This document shows positions 38,160-47,300 of a stretch of 52,166 nucleotides of DNA, one piece after another. How positions within the stretch are numbered: the first letter of the stretch is position 1; each line of letters opens with the position of its first letter. The translations under genes and the position numbers were made by a program. The DNA comes from Bacteroidota bacterium. GTDB lineage: Bacteria; Bacteroidota; Bacteroidia; Cytophagales; UBA9547. Under the pieces are notes generated by a model. It saw nothing but the letters and a program-made list of their open reading frames with translations, was not told the DNA's origin and searched no databases. Location: positions 1 to 52,166 of the forward strand of contig RDZG01000014.1 in the NCBI GenBank assembly GCA_004293915.1, read 5' to 3'.

Positions 38160-38303
38160 AAGGTTTAATCTTTAAAATTTAATAGAGAAAAAACATTTAA
38201 ATAATAATTTGATAATTAATCTATTACACTACAAGTTTACCCAAAATTTCTAAAATAATTATGCAAAAATTGCAAATTGTGTAAACTAAACTCATTTTAA
38301 GAC

Positions 38304-38333
38304 TTGTTTAATAAAACTCAACTGTTATTTTTG
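38304..38333 (+). promoter_or_regulatory. Predicted promoter of the sphingolipid synthase gene
   Basis: TTG at 38304-38306 followed by a 19-base spacer and TATTTTTG at 38326-38333, an exact Bacteroidetes-type promoter, with the start codon 35 bases downstream. Confidence 0.65.
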
Positions 38334-38368
38334 CGATAAATTAACAAAATATTAACTAACTAATTAAC

Positions 38369-39610
38369 GTGGATTTATTTGAACGCATCTTACAAGATAT
38401 GGGTCCTTTGGGCAAACATTACGAATATTCAGAAGGATATTTTATGTTTCCTAAACTCGAAGGTGAAATAGCACCTCGAATGAAATTTAAAGGAAAAGAA
38501 ATGTTGAACTGGAGTTTGAACAACTATTTAGGTTTAGCAAATCACCCAGAAGTTAGAAAAGCTGATGCCGATGCAGCCGCAAAATACGGATTAGCCTATC
38601 CAATGGGTGCTCGTATGATGTCAGGAAATAGCGATGAGCACGAAAAACTAGAAAGAGATTTGGCTTCTTTTGTACAAAAAGAATCAAGCTATTTATTAAA
38701 CTTTGGTTATCAAGGTATTATGTCTGTAATTGATGCATTGCTTCGCAGACAAGATGTGGTGGTTTACGATTCTGAATGCCATGCTTGTATCATTGATGGA
38801 TTGCGAATGTTTGTTGGAAAACGATTTGTTTTTCCTCATAATGATATCGAAAGCTGCGAAAAACAATTGCAAAGAGCTACAAAATTGGTTGAAGAAACTG
38901 GTGGAGGAATTTTAGTAATTACAGAAGGTGTTTTTGGAATGGCTGGCGATATGGGAGATTTGAAAGGAATTGCAGCCTTAAAGAAAAAATACGATTTTAA
39001 ATTATTAGTTGATGATGCACATGGTTTTGGTACTATGGGCAAAACAGGTGCTGGTGCTGGCGAACAACAAGGCGTGCAAGATGATATTGATTTGTATTTT
39101 TCGACATTTGCAAAATCTATGGCGAGCATAGGTGCTTTTATTGCTGGACCTAAAAAAATCATCAATTTCTTAAAATATAACATGCGTTCGCAAATATTTG
39201 CGAAATCGTTGCCAATGCCTTTGGTAATTGGTGCTCAAAAACGACTCGAATTATTAAAAACAAAGCCCGAATTAAAAGAAAATCTTTGGAAAGTTGTGCA
39301 TGCGTTGCAAGATGGACTTCGTTCAAAAGGTTTTAACATTGGCAAAACATCTTCGCCTGTAACACCAGTAATGTTGAAAGGTAGTGCACTTCAGGCAGGG
39401 CATTTGGTAAAAGATTTGAGAGAAAACTTTGGATTGTTTTGCTCGATGGTGATTTATCCTGTTGTTCCTAAAGATTGTATCATGTTGCGTATCATTCCAA
39501 CGGCAGTTCATACCTTGGATGATGTGAAATTCACGATAGAAATTTTTGAAAAAATTAAAATAAAACTCGAAGAAGGAGCCTATTCGTTGGAAGAAGCACC
39601 AGTTATTTAA
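38369..39610 (+). CDS. spt: Serine palmitoyltransferase-type alpha-oxoamine synthase
   Basis: A 413-residue PLP enzyme of the alpha-oxoamine synthase family. The closest pattern I recognise is the Bacteroidetes serine palmitoyltransferase that condenses serine with a fatty acyl-CoA to begin sphingolipid synthesis; the same family includes 2-amino-3-ketobutyrate CoA ligase and KAS-like enzymes. Motifs: NWSLNNYLGLANHPEV, YPMGARMMSG, the DDAHGFGTMGKTG loop, and the PLP lysine at 249 in STFAKSMASIGAF. The C-terminal VVPKDCIMLRIIPTAVHT is typical. The start is GTG at 38369, the only one matching the conserved MDLFERI start. A well-matched promoter and a strong terminator make it monocistronic. Confidence 0.88.
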   Translation: MDLFERILQDMGPLGKHYEYSEGYFMFPKLEGEIAPRMKFKGKEMLNWSLNNYLGLANHPEVRKADADAAAKYGLAYPMGARMMSGNSDEHEKLERDLASFVQKESSYLLNFGYQGIMSVIDALLRRQDVVVYDSECHACIIDGLRMFVGKRFVFPHNDIESCEKQLQRATKLVEETGGGILVITEGVFGMAGDMGDLKGIAALKKKYDFKLLVDDAHGFGTMGKTGAGAGEQQGVQDDIDLYFSTFAKSMASIGAFIAGPKKIINFLKYNMRSQIFAKSLPMPLVIGAQKRLELLKTKPELKENLWKVVHALQDGLRSKGFNIGKTSSPVTPVMLKGSALQAGHLVKDLRENFGLFCSMVIYPVVPKDCIMLRIIPTAVHTLDDVKFTIEIFEKIKIKLEEGAYSLEEAPVI

Positions 39611-39621
39611 CCTAAATATGT

Positions 39622-39662
39622 GATAATGAAGTATTTTTAATAAAATATTTCATTATCTTTTT
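39622..39662 (+). terminator. Terminator after the sphingolipid synthase gene
   Basis: A 16-bp stem (39622-39637 with 39642-39657) containing one G-U pair in the RNA, a TAAT loop and a T5 tail at 39658-39662. Its T tail overlaps the -33 region of the downstream histone H1 promoter. Confidence 0.85.
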
Positions 39663-39690
39663 GGTAAATACATATTAATAGCTACTTTAG
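39660..39690 (+). promoter_or_regulatory. Predicted promoter of the histone H1-like gene
   Basis: TTTG at 39660-39663, a 19-base spacer, then TACTTTAG at 39683-39690, one base off the TAnnTTTG consensus. It lies 43 bases before the ATG at 39734. Confidence 0.5.
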
Positions 39691-39733
39691 CATCATAATT
39701 TAGAAAGAAATTTAAACCCAAACTCTCAATTAA

Positions 39734-39922
39734 ATGAAAAGATTTGAACAACTTAAAAAGCTTGTAATGGATTTAGAAGCTGATTTTGAAAAATTCTATG
39801 ACAAAGATAACTCTGCCGCAGGTACTAGAGTTAGAAAAGGAATGCAAGATTTGAAAAATTTGGCTCAAGAAATCAGAGCTGAAGTTCAAGACAAAAAAAA
39901 TGCTGAACCAGCAAAAAAATAA
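39734..39922 (+). CDS. Histone H1-like DNA-associated protein
   Basis: A 62-residue protein of the small Bacteroidetes 'histone H1' family. The N-terminal part is helical (MKRFEQLKKLVMDLEADFEKF), then SAAGTRVRKGMQDLKNLAQEI matches the family core and a Lys/Ala-rich tail (KKNAEPAKK) follows. Members are abundant, basic, nucleoid-associated proteins related to the chlamydial Hc1 tail type. This copy is short and only mildly basic. It is bracketed by terminators and has its own promoter, consistent with strong independent expression. Confidence 0.85.
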   Translation: MKRFEQLKKLVMDLEADFEKFYDKDNSAAGTRVRKGMQDLKNLAQEIRAEVQDKKNAEPAKK

Positions 39923-39933
39923 TTAAGTATTAT

Positions 39934-39961
39934 AAAAAAGGGACTTCTAAGTCCCTTTTTT
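39934..39961. terminator. Bidirectional terminator between histone H1 and trmN6
   Basis: Perfect 13-bp stem (39934-39946 with 39949-39961; AAAAAAGGGACTT) with a two-base loop, A6/T6 flanks. It serves the plus-strand histone gene ending at 39922 and the minus-strand methyltransferase ending at 39967. Confidence 0.93.
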
Positions 39962-39966
39962 ATTTT

Positions 39967-40692
39967 TTAGAATATGGTATAATATGATTTTAACTTATTT
40001 ATAAAATCAGGTGTATACGTTCCGTTTTTTTCATAAATAGAAATTTCGGTTTCTAAAAAATCACTATTTTCATTATTTTTTCTTTTCATTTTTGAAATAC
40101 ACCTAAATACAGACGCATCTTTGTTTGATTTGATATTGATACGTTCTGTTTCAATAAAATCATTTTGAGCAAATTTTAAAAAAGAAATTAGCTGAGTTGG
40201 AGGAAGCAGAATGTAAAACACACCCTCGATAGATAATAAATAATTTATACAATTATAAAGCTCTAAAAAACTTAAAGTTACATCGTGTCGAGCCATATTG
40301 GCTTCGATTTGTGGCGATTTTAAGTTTTTTTGAAAAAATGGCGGATTTGAAACGATTAAATCAAAAGTGTTTTTATTTTCATTATTACAAAAAGACTGTA
40401 TAGATTGATTAAATACAGTGATTATATCACTCCAAGTACTGTTTTTAATATTTTTTATTGCTTGACAAGCTGCATTGTAATCTAATTCTACGGCAGTAAT
40501 TTTTAAATTTTCAGTTGCTTGTTGAGCAATCATGAGGGAAAGTAAACCAGTGCCAGTTCCAATATCTAACATATTTTGAGCCTTATCAAGTTTAATACTT
40601 GCTCCAAACAAACAAGAATCGGTACAAACTTTCATTGCACATTTATCCTGAAAAACCCGAAATTGTTTAAAATCAAAATATTCTTTTGGCAT
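39967..40692 (-). CDS. trmN6: tRNA1(Val) adenine(37)-N6-methyltransferase
   Basis: A 241-residue SAM-dependent methyltransferase that makes m6A37 in tRNA-Val. The SAM-binding motif is DIGTGTGLLSLMIAQ (about residues 42-56), the acidic loop AVELDYNAACQA follows, and the N6-adenine catalytic motif NPPF is at 116-119 (VSNPPFFQ). The N-terminus FRFKQF-type pattern (DFKQFRVFQDKCAMKVCTDS) matches YfiC/TrmN6, which normally has MKVGTD; here the glycine is replaced by cysteine (MKVCTD). Length is normal. It is divergent from dapA across 85 bases. Confidence 0.9.
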   Translation of the reverse strand: MPKEYFDFKQFRVFQDKCAMKVCTDSCLFGASIKLDKAQNMLDIGTGTGLLSLMIAQQATENLKITAVELDYNAACQAIKNIKNSTWSDIITVFNQSIQSFCNNENKNTFDLIVSNPPFFQKNLKSPQIEANMARHDVTLSFLELYNCINYLLSIEGVFYILLPPTQLISFLKFAQNDFIETERINIKSNKDASVFRCISKMKRKNNENSDFLETEISIYEKNGTYTPDFINKLKSYYTIF

Positions 40693-40777
40693 AAATTCTC
40701 ATTATGTGGCTAAGTTCGTTTGTAATTCTTAATAATGTTCAAAATAATTTTCGCAAATTGCAGAACAATTCAAAATA

Positions 40778-41656
40778 ATGACAAATAAAAAATATTATGG
40801 TACTGGTGTGGCTTTAATTACACCTTTTAATGAAGATTTATCGGTGGATTTTGCATCGTTAGAAAAATTATTAGAATATGTAAACAAAGGTGGCGTTGAT
40901 TATTATGTGATTTTAGGCACCACTGGCGAATCATCGACTGTTACAGAGAAAGAAAAAACGGAAATTATTGCCTTTATCAAAAAAAATAACCCAAAAAAAT
41001 TGCCAATCGTTTTGGGGCATGGCGGCAATGATACTTCTAAGCTTATTGAAAGTTATAATACCATAAATTTTGATGGTATTGATGGTATTTTAACGGTTAA
41101 TCCATACTATAACAAACCCTCGCAAGAAGGTCTTTATCAGCATTTTAAAGCAGTTAGCGATGCTTCGCCTGTGGATGTGATTTTATATAATATTCCAGGC
41201 AGAACTGGAGTAAATATGTTAGCTGAAACTACATTGAGATTGGCTTCGCATCCAAAAGTGGTAGGCATAAAAGAAGCTTCTGGTGATTTGGCTCAATGTA
41301 TTGATATTGTAAAACAAAAACCTAGCGATTTTTTATTAATCGGTGGCGATGATATTTTAACTTTGCCCATGATTTCGGTTGGTGGTGTGGGTGCTATTTC
41401 GGCTATTTCAAATGCATTTCCTGATATAACATCAAAAATGACAAACTTTGCTTTGGCAAACGATTATGCGAGTGCAAACGTAGAATTACACAAATTTTGC
41501 CATTTGAATAAGTTGTTTTTTGAAGAAGGAAATCCCGTTGGTGTGAAAATCATGCTCGATATTTTAGGTATTTGTAAACCTTTTGTGCGTTTGCCATTAG
41601 TAAAAGCTTCGGATGGTTTGCGGACAAAAATGAAATCTCTTATCGAAAAAGCATAG
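40778..41656 (+). CDS. dapA: 4-hydroxy-tetrahydrodipicolinate synthase
   Basis: A 292-residue lysine/diaminopimelate pathway enzyme condensing pyruvate with aspartate semialdehyde. The Schiff-base lysine is Lys165 in VGIKEASGD and the proton-relay tyrosine is Tyr137 in YNIPGRTGVNM. The glycine-rich ILGTTGESST loop and NPYYNKPSQEGLY are present. Full length without gaps. DAP is needed for peptidoglycan. The following alpha/beta hydrolase gene starts 35 bases downstream and may be co-transcribed. Confidence 0.96.
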   Translation: MTNKKYYGTGVALITPFNEDLSVDFASLEKLLEYVNKGGVDYYVILGTTGESSTVTEKEKTEIIAFIKKNNPKKLPIVLGHGGNDTSKLIESYNTINFDGIDGILTVNPYYNKPSQEGLYQHFKAVSDASPVDVILYNIPGRTGVNMLAETTLRLASHPKVVGIKEASGDLAQCIDIVKQKPSDFLLIGGDDILTLPMISVGGVGAISAISNAFPDITSKMTNFALANDYASANVELHKFCHLNKLFFEEGNPVGVKIMLDILGICKPFVRLPLVKASDGLRTKMKSLIEKA

Positions 41657-41691
41657 CAATCTATTCTTTATGTTACTTAAATAATCCAAAC

Positions 41692-42771
41692 ATGAGAATA
41701 AAGCTATTGATTTTGTGGTTACTGATGAGTTTATTTTTATTCTCTCAACCCAAATTAAAACCAAGCAGACAAGATTTAATTAATCTGTTAGGAAAAATGC
41801 CTAAAAAACCAGTTTTAAAAGTAGATACCTTGGAAAAAATCTACTTGGATGGAGGTATCAGGTACAAAATAAAGTTTCTTGCAGAATTGGGGGATAAGTT
41901 TTTAGAAACTCCAAACGACTCAATAGAAGCTTATTTATTTGTGCCTCAACATATAATGGGGCAAAAAATGCCAGCAATAATTGCAATTCATCAAGATGGT
42001 TCACATAATTTTTACGGTAAACTGGAAACAGCAGGGATTATGGGAGATAAAGAACAATATTATGGTTATGGGTTATTTAAAAGAGGTTATGTAGTAATCT
42101 GTCCTGACAGATTTTTACATGCTAAAAGGAGATGGATTTCAAAACCTGATACATTGGCTGATTTGTGGGAAGAGGAAACCAGAATGTTTTGCGAGCATAG
42201 AGGAGGTCAACTGTTTTTAAAAGGTAGAAATGGTGCTGGAAAAGAGACTTATGACCTTACACTTTCAATGGATATTTTATATACGCTCAATATTGTTGAT
42301 AAAAACAATATTGGTGCAATAGGTTTTTCGGCAGGTGGGTATTTTTTAACCTATTATATGTTTTATGATACTAGAGTTAAATGTGGTGTTTCAGCTTGTG
42401 GTGTGTTTGAATTATCAGATTTTTTCAAACAAAAAGAAAAAATGAAAAGATTTGCATTCAATGCAATTCCTGATTTTTTAAACGTGGCAAGAACATCTGA
42501 CTTCTTAGGTTATATCTCACCAAGACCATTTTTGATGACCCGTGGACTTTGGGAATGGGGTATGGGAAATGAGGTAGACGAATATTATAGTAAAAAGCAT
42601 GTAAAGGGAACAGAAACTTTGGCTTCTGAAGCTGGTAAATATTACAAAATTAAAGGAGCAGAAAAAAACCTGAAAACAATTTACTTTGATGAAGAAGGCG
42701 GAAACCATTCAATTCCTCCTAAAGTTAAAGAAGAAATCTTTAATTGGTTAGACAGTAATCTGAAAAAATAA
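41692..42771 (+). CDS. Secreted alpha/beta-hydrolase (dienelactone hydrolase/acetylxylan esterase-like)
   Basis: A 359-residue hydrolase with a hydrophobic signal (MRIKLLILWLLMSLFLFSQP) directing it to the periplasm or beyond. The nucleophile Ser213 is in GFSAGG, the oxyanion region lies in PAIIAIHQDGSHNFYGK, and a likely catalytic His is in EGGNHSIPP near residue 343. This resembles Bacteroidetes esterase families (prolyl-oligopeptidase-like, DLH-like) that remove acyl groups from polymers. The substrate is unknown. No carbohydrate-active genes are adjacent, so a polysaccharide link is not supported. Confidence 0.75.
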   Translation: MRIKLLILWLLMSLFLFSQPKLKPSRQDLINLLGKMPKKPVLKVDTLEKIYLDGGIRYKIKFLAELGDKFLETPNDSIEAYLFVPQHIMGQKMPAIIAIHQDGSHNFYGKLETAGIMGDKEQYYGYGLFKRGYVVICPDRFLHAKRRWISKPDTLADLWEEETRMFCEHRGGQLFLKGRNGAGKETYDLTLSMDILYTLNIVDKNNIGAIGFSAGGYFLTYYMFYDTRVKCGVSACGVFELSDFFKQKEKMKRFAFNAIPDFLNVARTSDFLGYISPRPFLMTRGLWEWGMGNEVDEYYSKKHVKGTETLASEAGKYYKIKGAEKNLKTIYFDEEGGNHSIPPKVKEEIFNWLDSNLKK

Positions 42772-42919
42772 CTAGATTTTATTTAATATTTATAAATGAT
42801 TTTATATTATTCTTAGGAGGTAGATTATCCTCTAAAATTACTTTTATTGTGAATAGTTTCACTGACTTATTACAATAATAACTTAAATTTCATGTTTTAA
42901 TTTTTAACTATTTTATAAT

Positions 42920-44272
42920 TTGCAATTTGAACTCACATCCGAATTTTTAGAGCGCATAAAATTTGCCATCGAAACCCAAGAGGAAGTGTTTTTAAAAGCC
43001 ACTTTTGAAGAATTATATTCGGAAGATATTATTCCTATTTTTTATGAACTCACGCCTGAGCAACAAAAATACACGCTTTCGATGCTCGATATCGAAACCA
43101 TTGGACGCATTTTAATAAACATAGAAACCGAAACCAGAAACCAACTTTTTACTTATTTTACATCAACCGAAATTGCTGTTTTTATCAACGAAATGTATTC
43201 TGACGATGCCGCAGATATTTTAAATTCGTTGCCCATCAAAAACCGGGAAGAAATTATTGCACACATTTCGGATTCGGAAATGGCATTGAATATCAACGAG
43301 TTGCTTCGTTACGAAAGCGACTGTGCGGGTGGGATGATGGCAAAAGAATTAATAAAAACAAACATCAATTGGAATGTAAAACAAACTATTGAAGAGATTA
43401 GAAAACAAGCTGAAAACATCGAAAAACTATATTCTATTTATGTGGTTGATGACGAAGATATTCTAAAAGGCAGAGTTTCGCTCAAAAAAATCATTCTTTC
43501 TAAAGACAAAACTGCCATTTCTGAAATCTACGAACCCGATATTATTTCGATAGAAACATTTATGGAATCGTGGGAAGTTTCGGATATCATGCAAAAATAC
43601 GATTTGGAAACAATCCCAGTTGTGAATGTGCAGGGAAAACTCGTTGGCAGAATTACCATTGACGATGCGGTGGATGTAATCAAAGAGCAAGCAGCTGAAG
43701 ATATACAAGCCATGTCGGGAATTTCTTCGCCTGTCGAGGAGGATGATTCGATTTGGAAATTGGCAAAAGCCCGCCTTCCTTGGTTGGTAATTGGCATGGC
43801 TGGCGGACTTTTGGGTGCTGCCTTTATGGGGCTTTTTGAAACAAAACTCATTTTAATACCAGCCATGGCATTTTTTATTCCACTAATAACTGCAACTGGT
43901 GGAAATGTGGGTGTACAGTCATCTTCGTTAATCGTACAAAGTTTGGCAAACAACGATTTTATTACTCAAAGTACTTCTCTCAGACTTTGGCGTGTATTGA
44001 TAGTAGCTTTTATCAATGCTTTTGTGATTTGTACTATTGTTATTCTTTTTGTTTTTTTAATCGGACATCCACTCAAATTAGCCTTTGTAGTAGCCACAGC
44101 CTTGTTTTTTGTGGTTATATTAGCCTCCGTAATGGGTACAATTACTCCGCTTGTGTTAGATCGCTTTGGCATCAATCCAGCCCTAGCATCGGGTCCATTT
44201 ATTACAACTTTTAATGATTTATTGGGCTTAGCTGTATATTTTGGTATTGCTGGTTTGCTTTATGCTATTTAG
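42920..44272 (+). CDS. mgtE: Magnesium transporter MgtE
   Basis: A 450-residue Mg2+ channel/transporter. The cytosolic N domain (residues 1-130) has the YSDDAADILNSLP repeat, then two CBS domains (about 135-255; MAKELI, IPVVNVQGKLVGRIT), a plug helix and five TM helices (about 270-450) containing ITATGGNVGVQSSSLIVQ, which lines the pore, and NPALASGPFITTFND. The start must be TTG at 42920 (MQFELTSEF); a stop lies in frame just upstream, and no ATG is available before the conserved region. MgtE N and CBS domains sense cytosolic Mg2+ and close the pore. Confidence 0.93.
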   Translation: MQFELTSEFLERIKFAIETQEEVFLKATFEELYSEDIIPIFYELTPEQQKYTLSMLDIETIGRILINIETETRNQLFTYFTSTEIAVFINEMYSDDAADILNSLPIKNREEIIAHISDSEMALNINELLRYESDCAGGMMAKELIKTNINWNVKQTIEEIRKQAENIEKLYSIYVVDDEDILKGRVSLKKIILSKDKTAISEIYEPDIISIETFMESWEVSDIMQKYDLETIPVVNVQGKLVGRITIDDAVDVIKEQAAEDIQAMSGISSPVEEDDSIWKLAKARLPWLVIGMAGGLLGAAFMGLFETKLILIPAMAFFIPLITATGGNVGVQSSSLIVQSLANNDFITQSTSLRLWRVLIVAFINAFVICTIVILFVFLIGHPLKLAFVVATALFFVVILASVMGTITPLVLDRFGINPALASGPFITTFNDLLGLAVYFGIAGLLYAI

Positions 44273-44396
44273 GACAATCTAGATATAAAGGGTTTAAAAA
44301 CAAACCCAATTGCAGATTTATGATTAGCATATTGTTTCAAGTTATAAATCACCAATTTCGTTGATTTATTGTAGGATTAGAAAAAGACATTTTTAT

Positions 44397-47300
44397 CTAT
44401 TTTATTACTATTGACTTTATAGCTGTATTGGCTTGTTTTTCAGGCAAATACATCAAGCATACTTGTACAGGATTGACCACATATACTCCTTTGTAGCGAG
44501 GCATAAGTTTTACTTTAATAGTATAAGTCCCTGCATCTAATTTATCAAAGAAAATGGCAGCCTTTTCTTTATAGTATTCACGATGCAATTCGTTGTAATT
44601 GCTTTCGTTTTTCACAAACGAACATCCAGCTGGAATTGGCACTTCTAACATGACATAGGTAGATTTTTTCAATACTTTTAATTCTATATGTTGTATTATT
44701 TCTTCACATTGTTTGAATTCTGTGACAATATTTTTTTTAGAAATGTAATAAGATTTGATTTCAAATTCACTTGATTTGGGTACAGGATTGGCATTCCACT
44801 TTTTGTTCACCACTGATAAATACACAGGTAATTTTCCTTTTTTGGTGACTTTATAGCTAGAATCTGCCCTGTAAATTTGTTTCTCGAAAGCAAAATCGGT
44901 AATCGTATCTTTGGAAATATTTTTGATAAATAATTTGGGTTGAACTGAGTTTTTTTCACCCAGCCATTGTGGCAAAAGCGTTTCTATGATATTGGCGGCT
45001 TCCAAAGTATTGATATAAGGTCGATTTTGATAAAATTCAAGAATATAATTGCTGATTTTGAACAGGGTTTCTTTGCTTTTTTTAGCGGTATCTGATTTCA
45101 GAATTTGGTAAGCAAGAAGCGTAGTTTTGATTTCGTTTGCATATCCATACCAATATTCATACTTAGATTTCCAATACACATTGCCAAGATGTGTGGTTTG
45201 CATCGTTTTTTTAACAGTATCTAAAGAAAAAGGAAGGTTTTGTTTTTGTTTCAAACGAATCAATCCAAATCTAAAGTCGAGCCCAGGTGTGCTAGTCGAT
45301 TCGAGTTTTTTGATATTGGTTTGATAGTCGAAAGGAATTTTTAAGTCAGATAAAATATTTAAAAAAGATAAACGATCTTCAGCATTGTTGGCATACCATT
45401 GTGTGGCTGCTTGGTCGAGCAATCCTGTAGTATTCAAATCTACTTTATAACCCATGGTGGCTGCTTTGTGAAGGGCTTCTAGCACATGGTTGCTTATCCA
45501 ATAAGAGGTTTGAGTAGAGTTGTTCCACCAACTCCACATTTTGTAACTATTTTGATTTTCTATCAATTTTTTGATCACCCATTTCACATTCTTGTCTTCT
45601 TCAAATTTTTGATTTTTGAATTCCAAGATTTGTTTTTTAGCCAAAAGCGTTTTGAGTTTCGATGCCAATTGCTCGTTACACAAATAGCGATAGCCCCAAA
45701 CACCTTCTATTTGTTGCACTGCAAAATCTAGCTTATTGGCTTCGGCTCTTATAGTGATTTTTTGTCCTATAGTTGTTTTCAAATCAAAAATAGTGTCATT
45801 ATTGAGGGTATAAAACTGAACGATGTTTTGTTCTAGCCCCTGAGGAAATGTAGGGATTTTGCGTTCTTCGCCATCGATATAGCCTTTGTCGGTAGTAAGG
45901 GTATATTTTATTTTTATAGAATCTACAATAGTAGGTGAAAAAACTATGCTGTCTTTCAAAAATGTTTTAAGCAGTTTTTTATTGTTGAGTTTCAAACTAT
46001 CGTTGATATACAATTGGGTGTTTATGTTTAGGCTATCTTTAAAATAGTTTTGCGTTTTGCCTATAAACATAGCACTATCGCCTACGGTGAGAAACTCTGT
46101 CAGCGGAAGACTAGCCGAAAGGGGTTTGGCAGCATGAATATTAGATTTTATAACCTCAATAAGTTTAGGATTTTTGTAGCCTACTGTGAATAAATTCCAT
46201 TTGGTGATATCGTCAGGGAGTTTTACTTTGAAAGTGGCTTCTCCTTTGGTATTGGTTCGGAGGGTGGGTTTCCAAAAAGCATCGTCTCTAAAGTTTGTGC
46301 GCAGTCCTCCAAAATTCCAAGAATTGTTCATGATTTCATCTGTAAATTCAAAAGCAGCATCGCCTGATTTTATTCCTTTTTTGCCCATTTTTTTAAACCC
46401 TGAAGCCATGCCATTTTTGGTTTTAATAAACACTACTCCGTTTGCCCCTTTGCTTCCGTAAATAGCAATTGCAGCATCATCTTTGAGTACTTCCATACTT
46501 TCGACATCCGCAGGGTTAAAATTTTGAATATCAGTTAAATCTAAAATTTCTCCATCTACTACATACAAAGGTTGATTTCCGTTTATAGAACCTACACCAC
46601 GAATATTTACACTCGAAGCCGCTCCCGGTGCACCCGAAGTTTGCGTTACTTGCACACCCGCTGCTGTGCCTTGTAATGCTTTGCTCATGTCTTGGTTTAT
46701 AGTTCTAGACATGTCTCTTGAGTTAATTGGTGTGTGAAATCTACTTCCTTTACTTTCTCCATAGCCTACTGCAACAACTTCCTGAAGTTCTATGTGATCA
46801 GGTTTTAAAAAAATAGTCAAAAATTCGGTATTACCATCATATATAAATTCTAAAGATTTAAATCCATTAAAACTTATAATTATCTTATCTCCTTTAATTA
46901 CTTTATTCAAAATAAATTTGCCATCAATATCGGCAGTAGTGCCATTTATTGTTCCATCTACTACTATTGTTGCACCAATCATTGGATCTCCTTTAGAAAT
47001 TCCAAAACTTTTGTCATCTTCTGCACAAAGTACTTGTCCCTCTATATATCCATGTTGTACGTTTTTCCAGTCTCTATTTGATTGTTCTTTTTTATTGAAA
47101 TTTAAAGATTGAATAGATTTTTTATTTACAAAACTTGAAAAATCATCTATATGTTTTTGATTCCAGTTTTTATCAAATATTTCTACAAAATCTGTAGTAA
47201 AAAGGGTATCAACATTACAATTATCAATATCAAAATAGGTCTTTTTGTTTTTTAGAATTTTTATAGTGTCTTTAAAAATTATCGAATAGGTTTCGTTAAG

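Noticed and set aside
39323-39511. Minus-strand frame inside the sphingolipid synthase gene
   Set aside because: Shadow of a well-conserved PLP enzyme; His/Cys/Arg-rich composition is an artefact of the reverse frame.
43528-43953. A 141-codon minus-strand frame opposite mgtE
   Set aside because: mgtE is unmistakable in the other orientation; this frame is low-complexity Ser/Ile/Thr and lies wholly inside it.
44290-44307. Hairpin GGGTTT/AAACCC between mgtE and A2M-2
   Set aside because: Only six base pairs and no adjacent T tract on either side; too weak to call a terminator.
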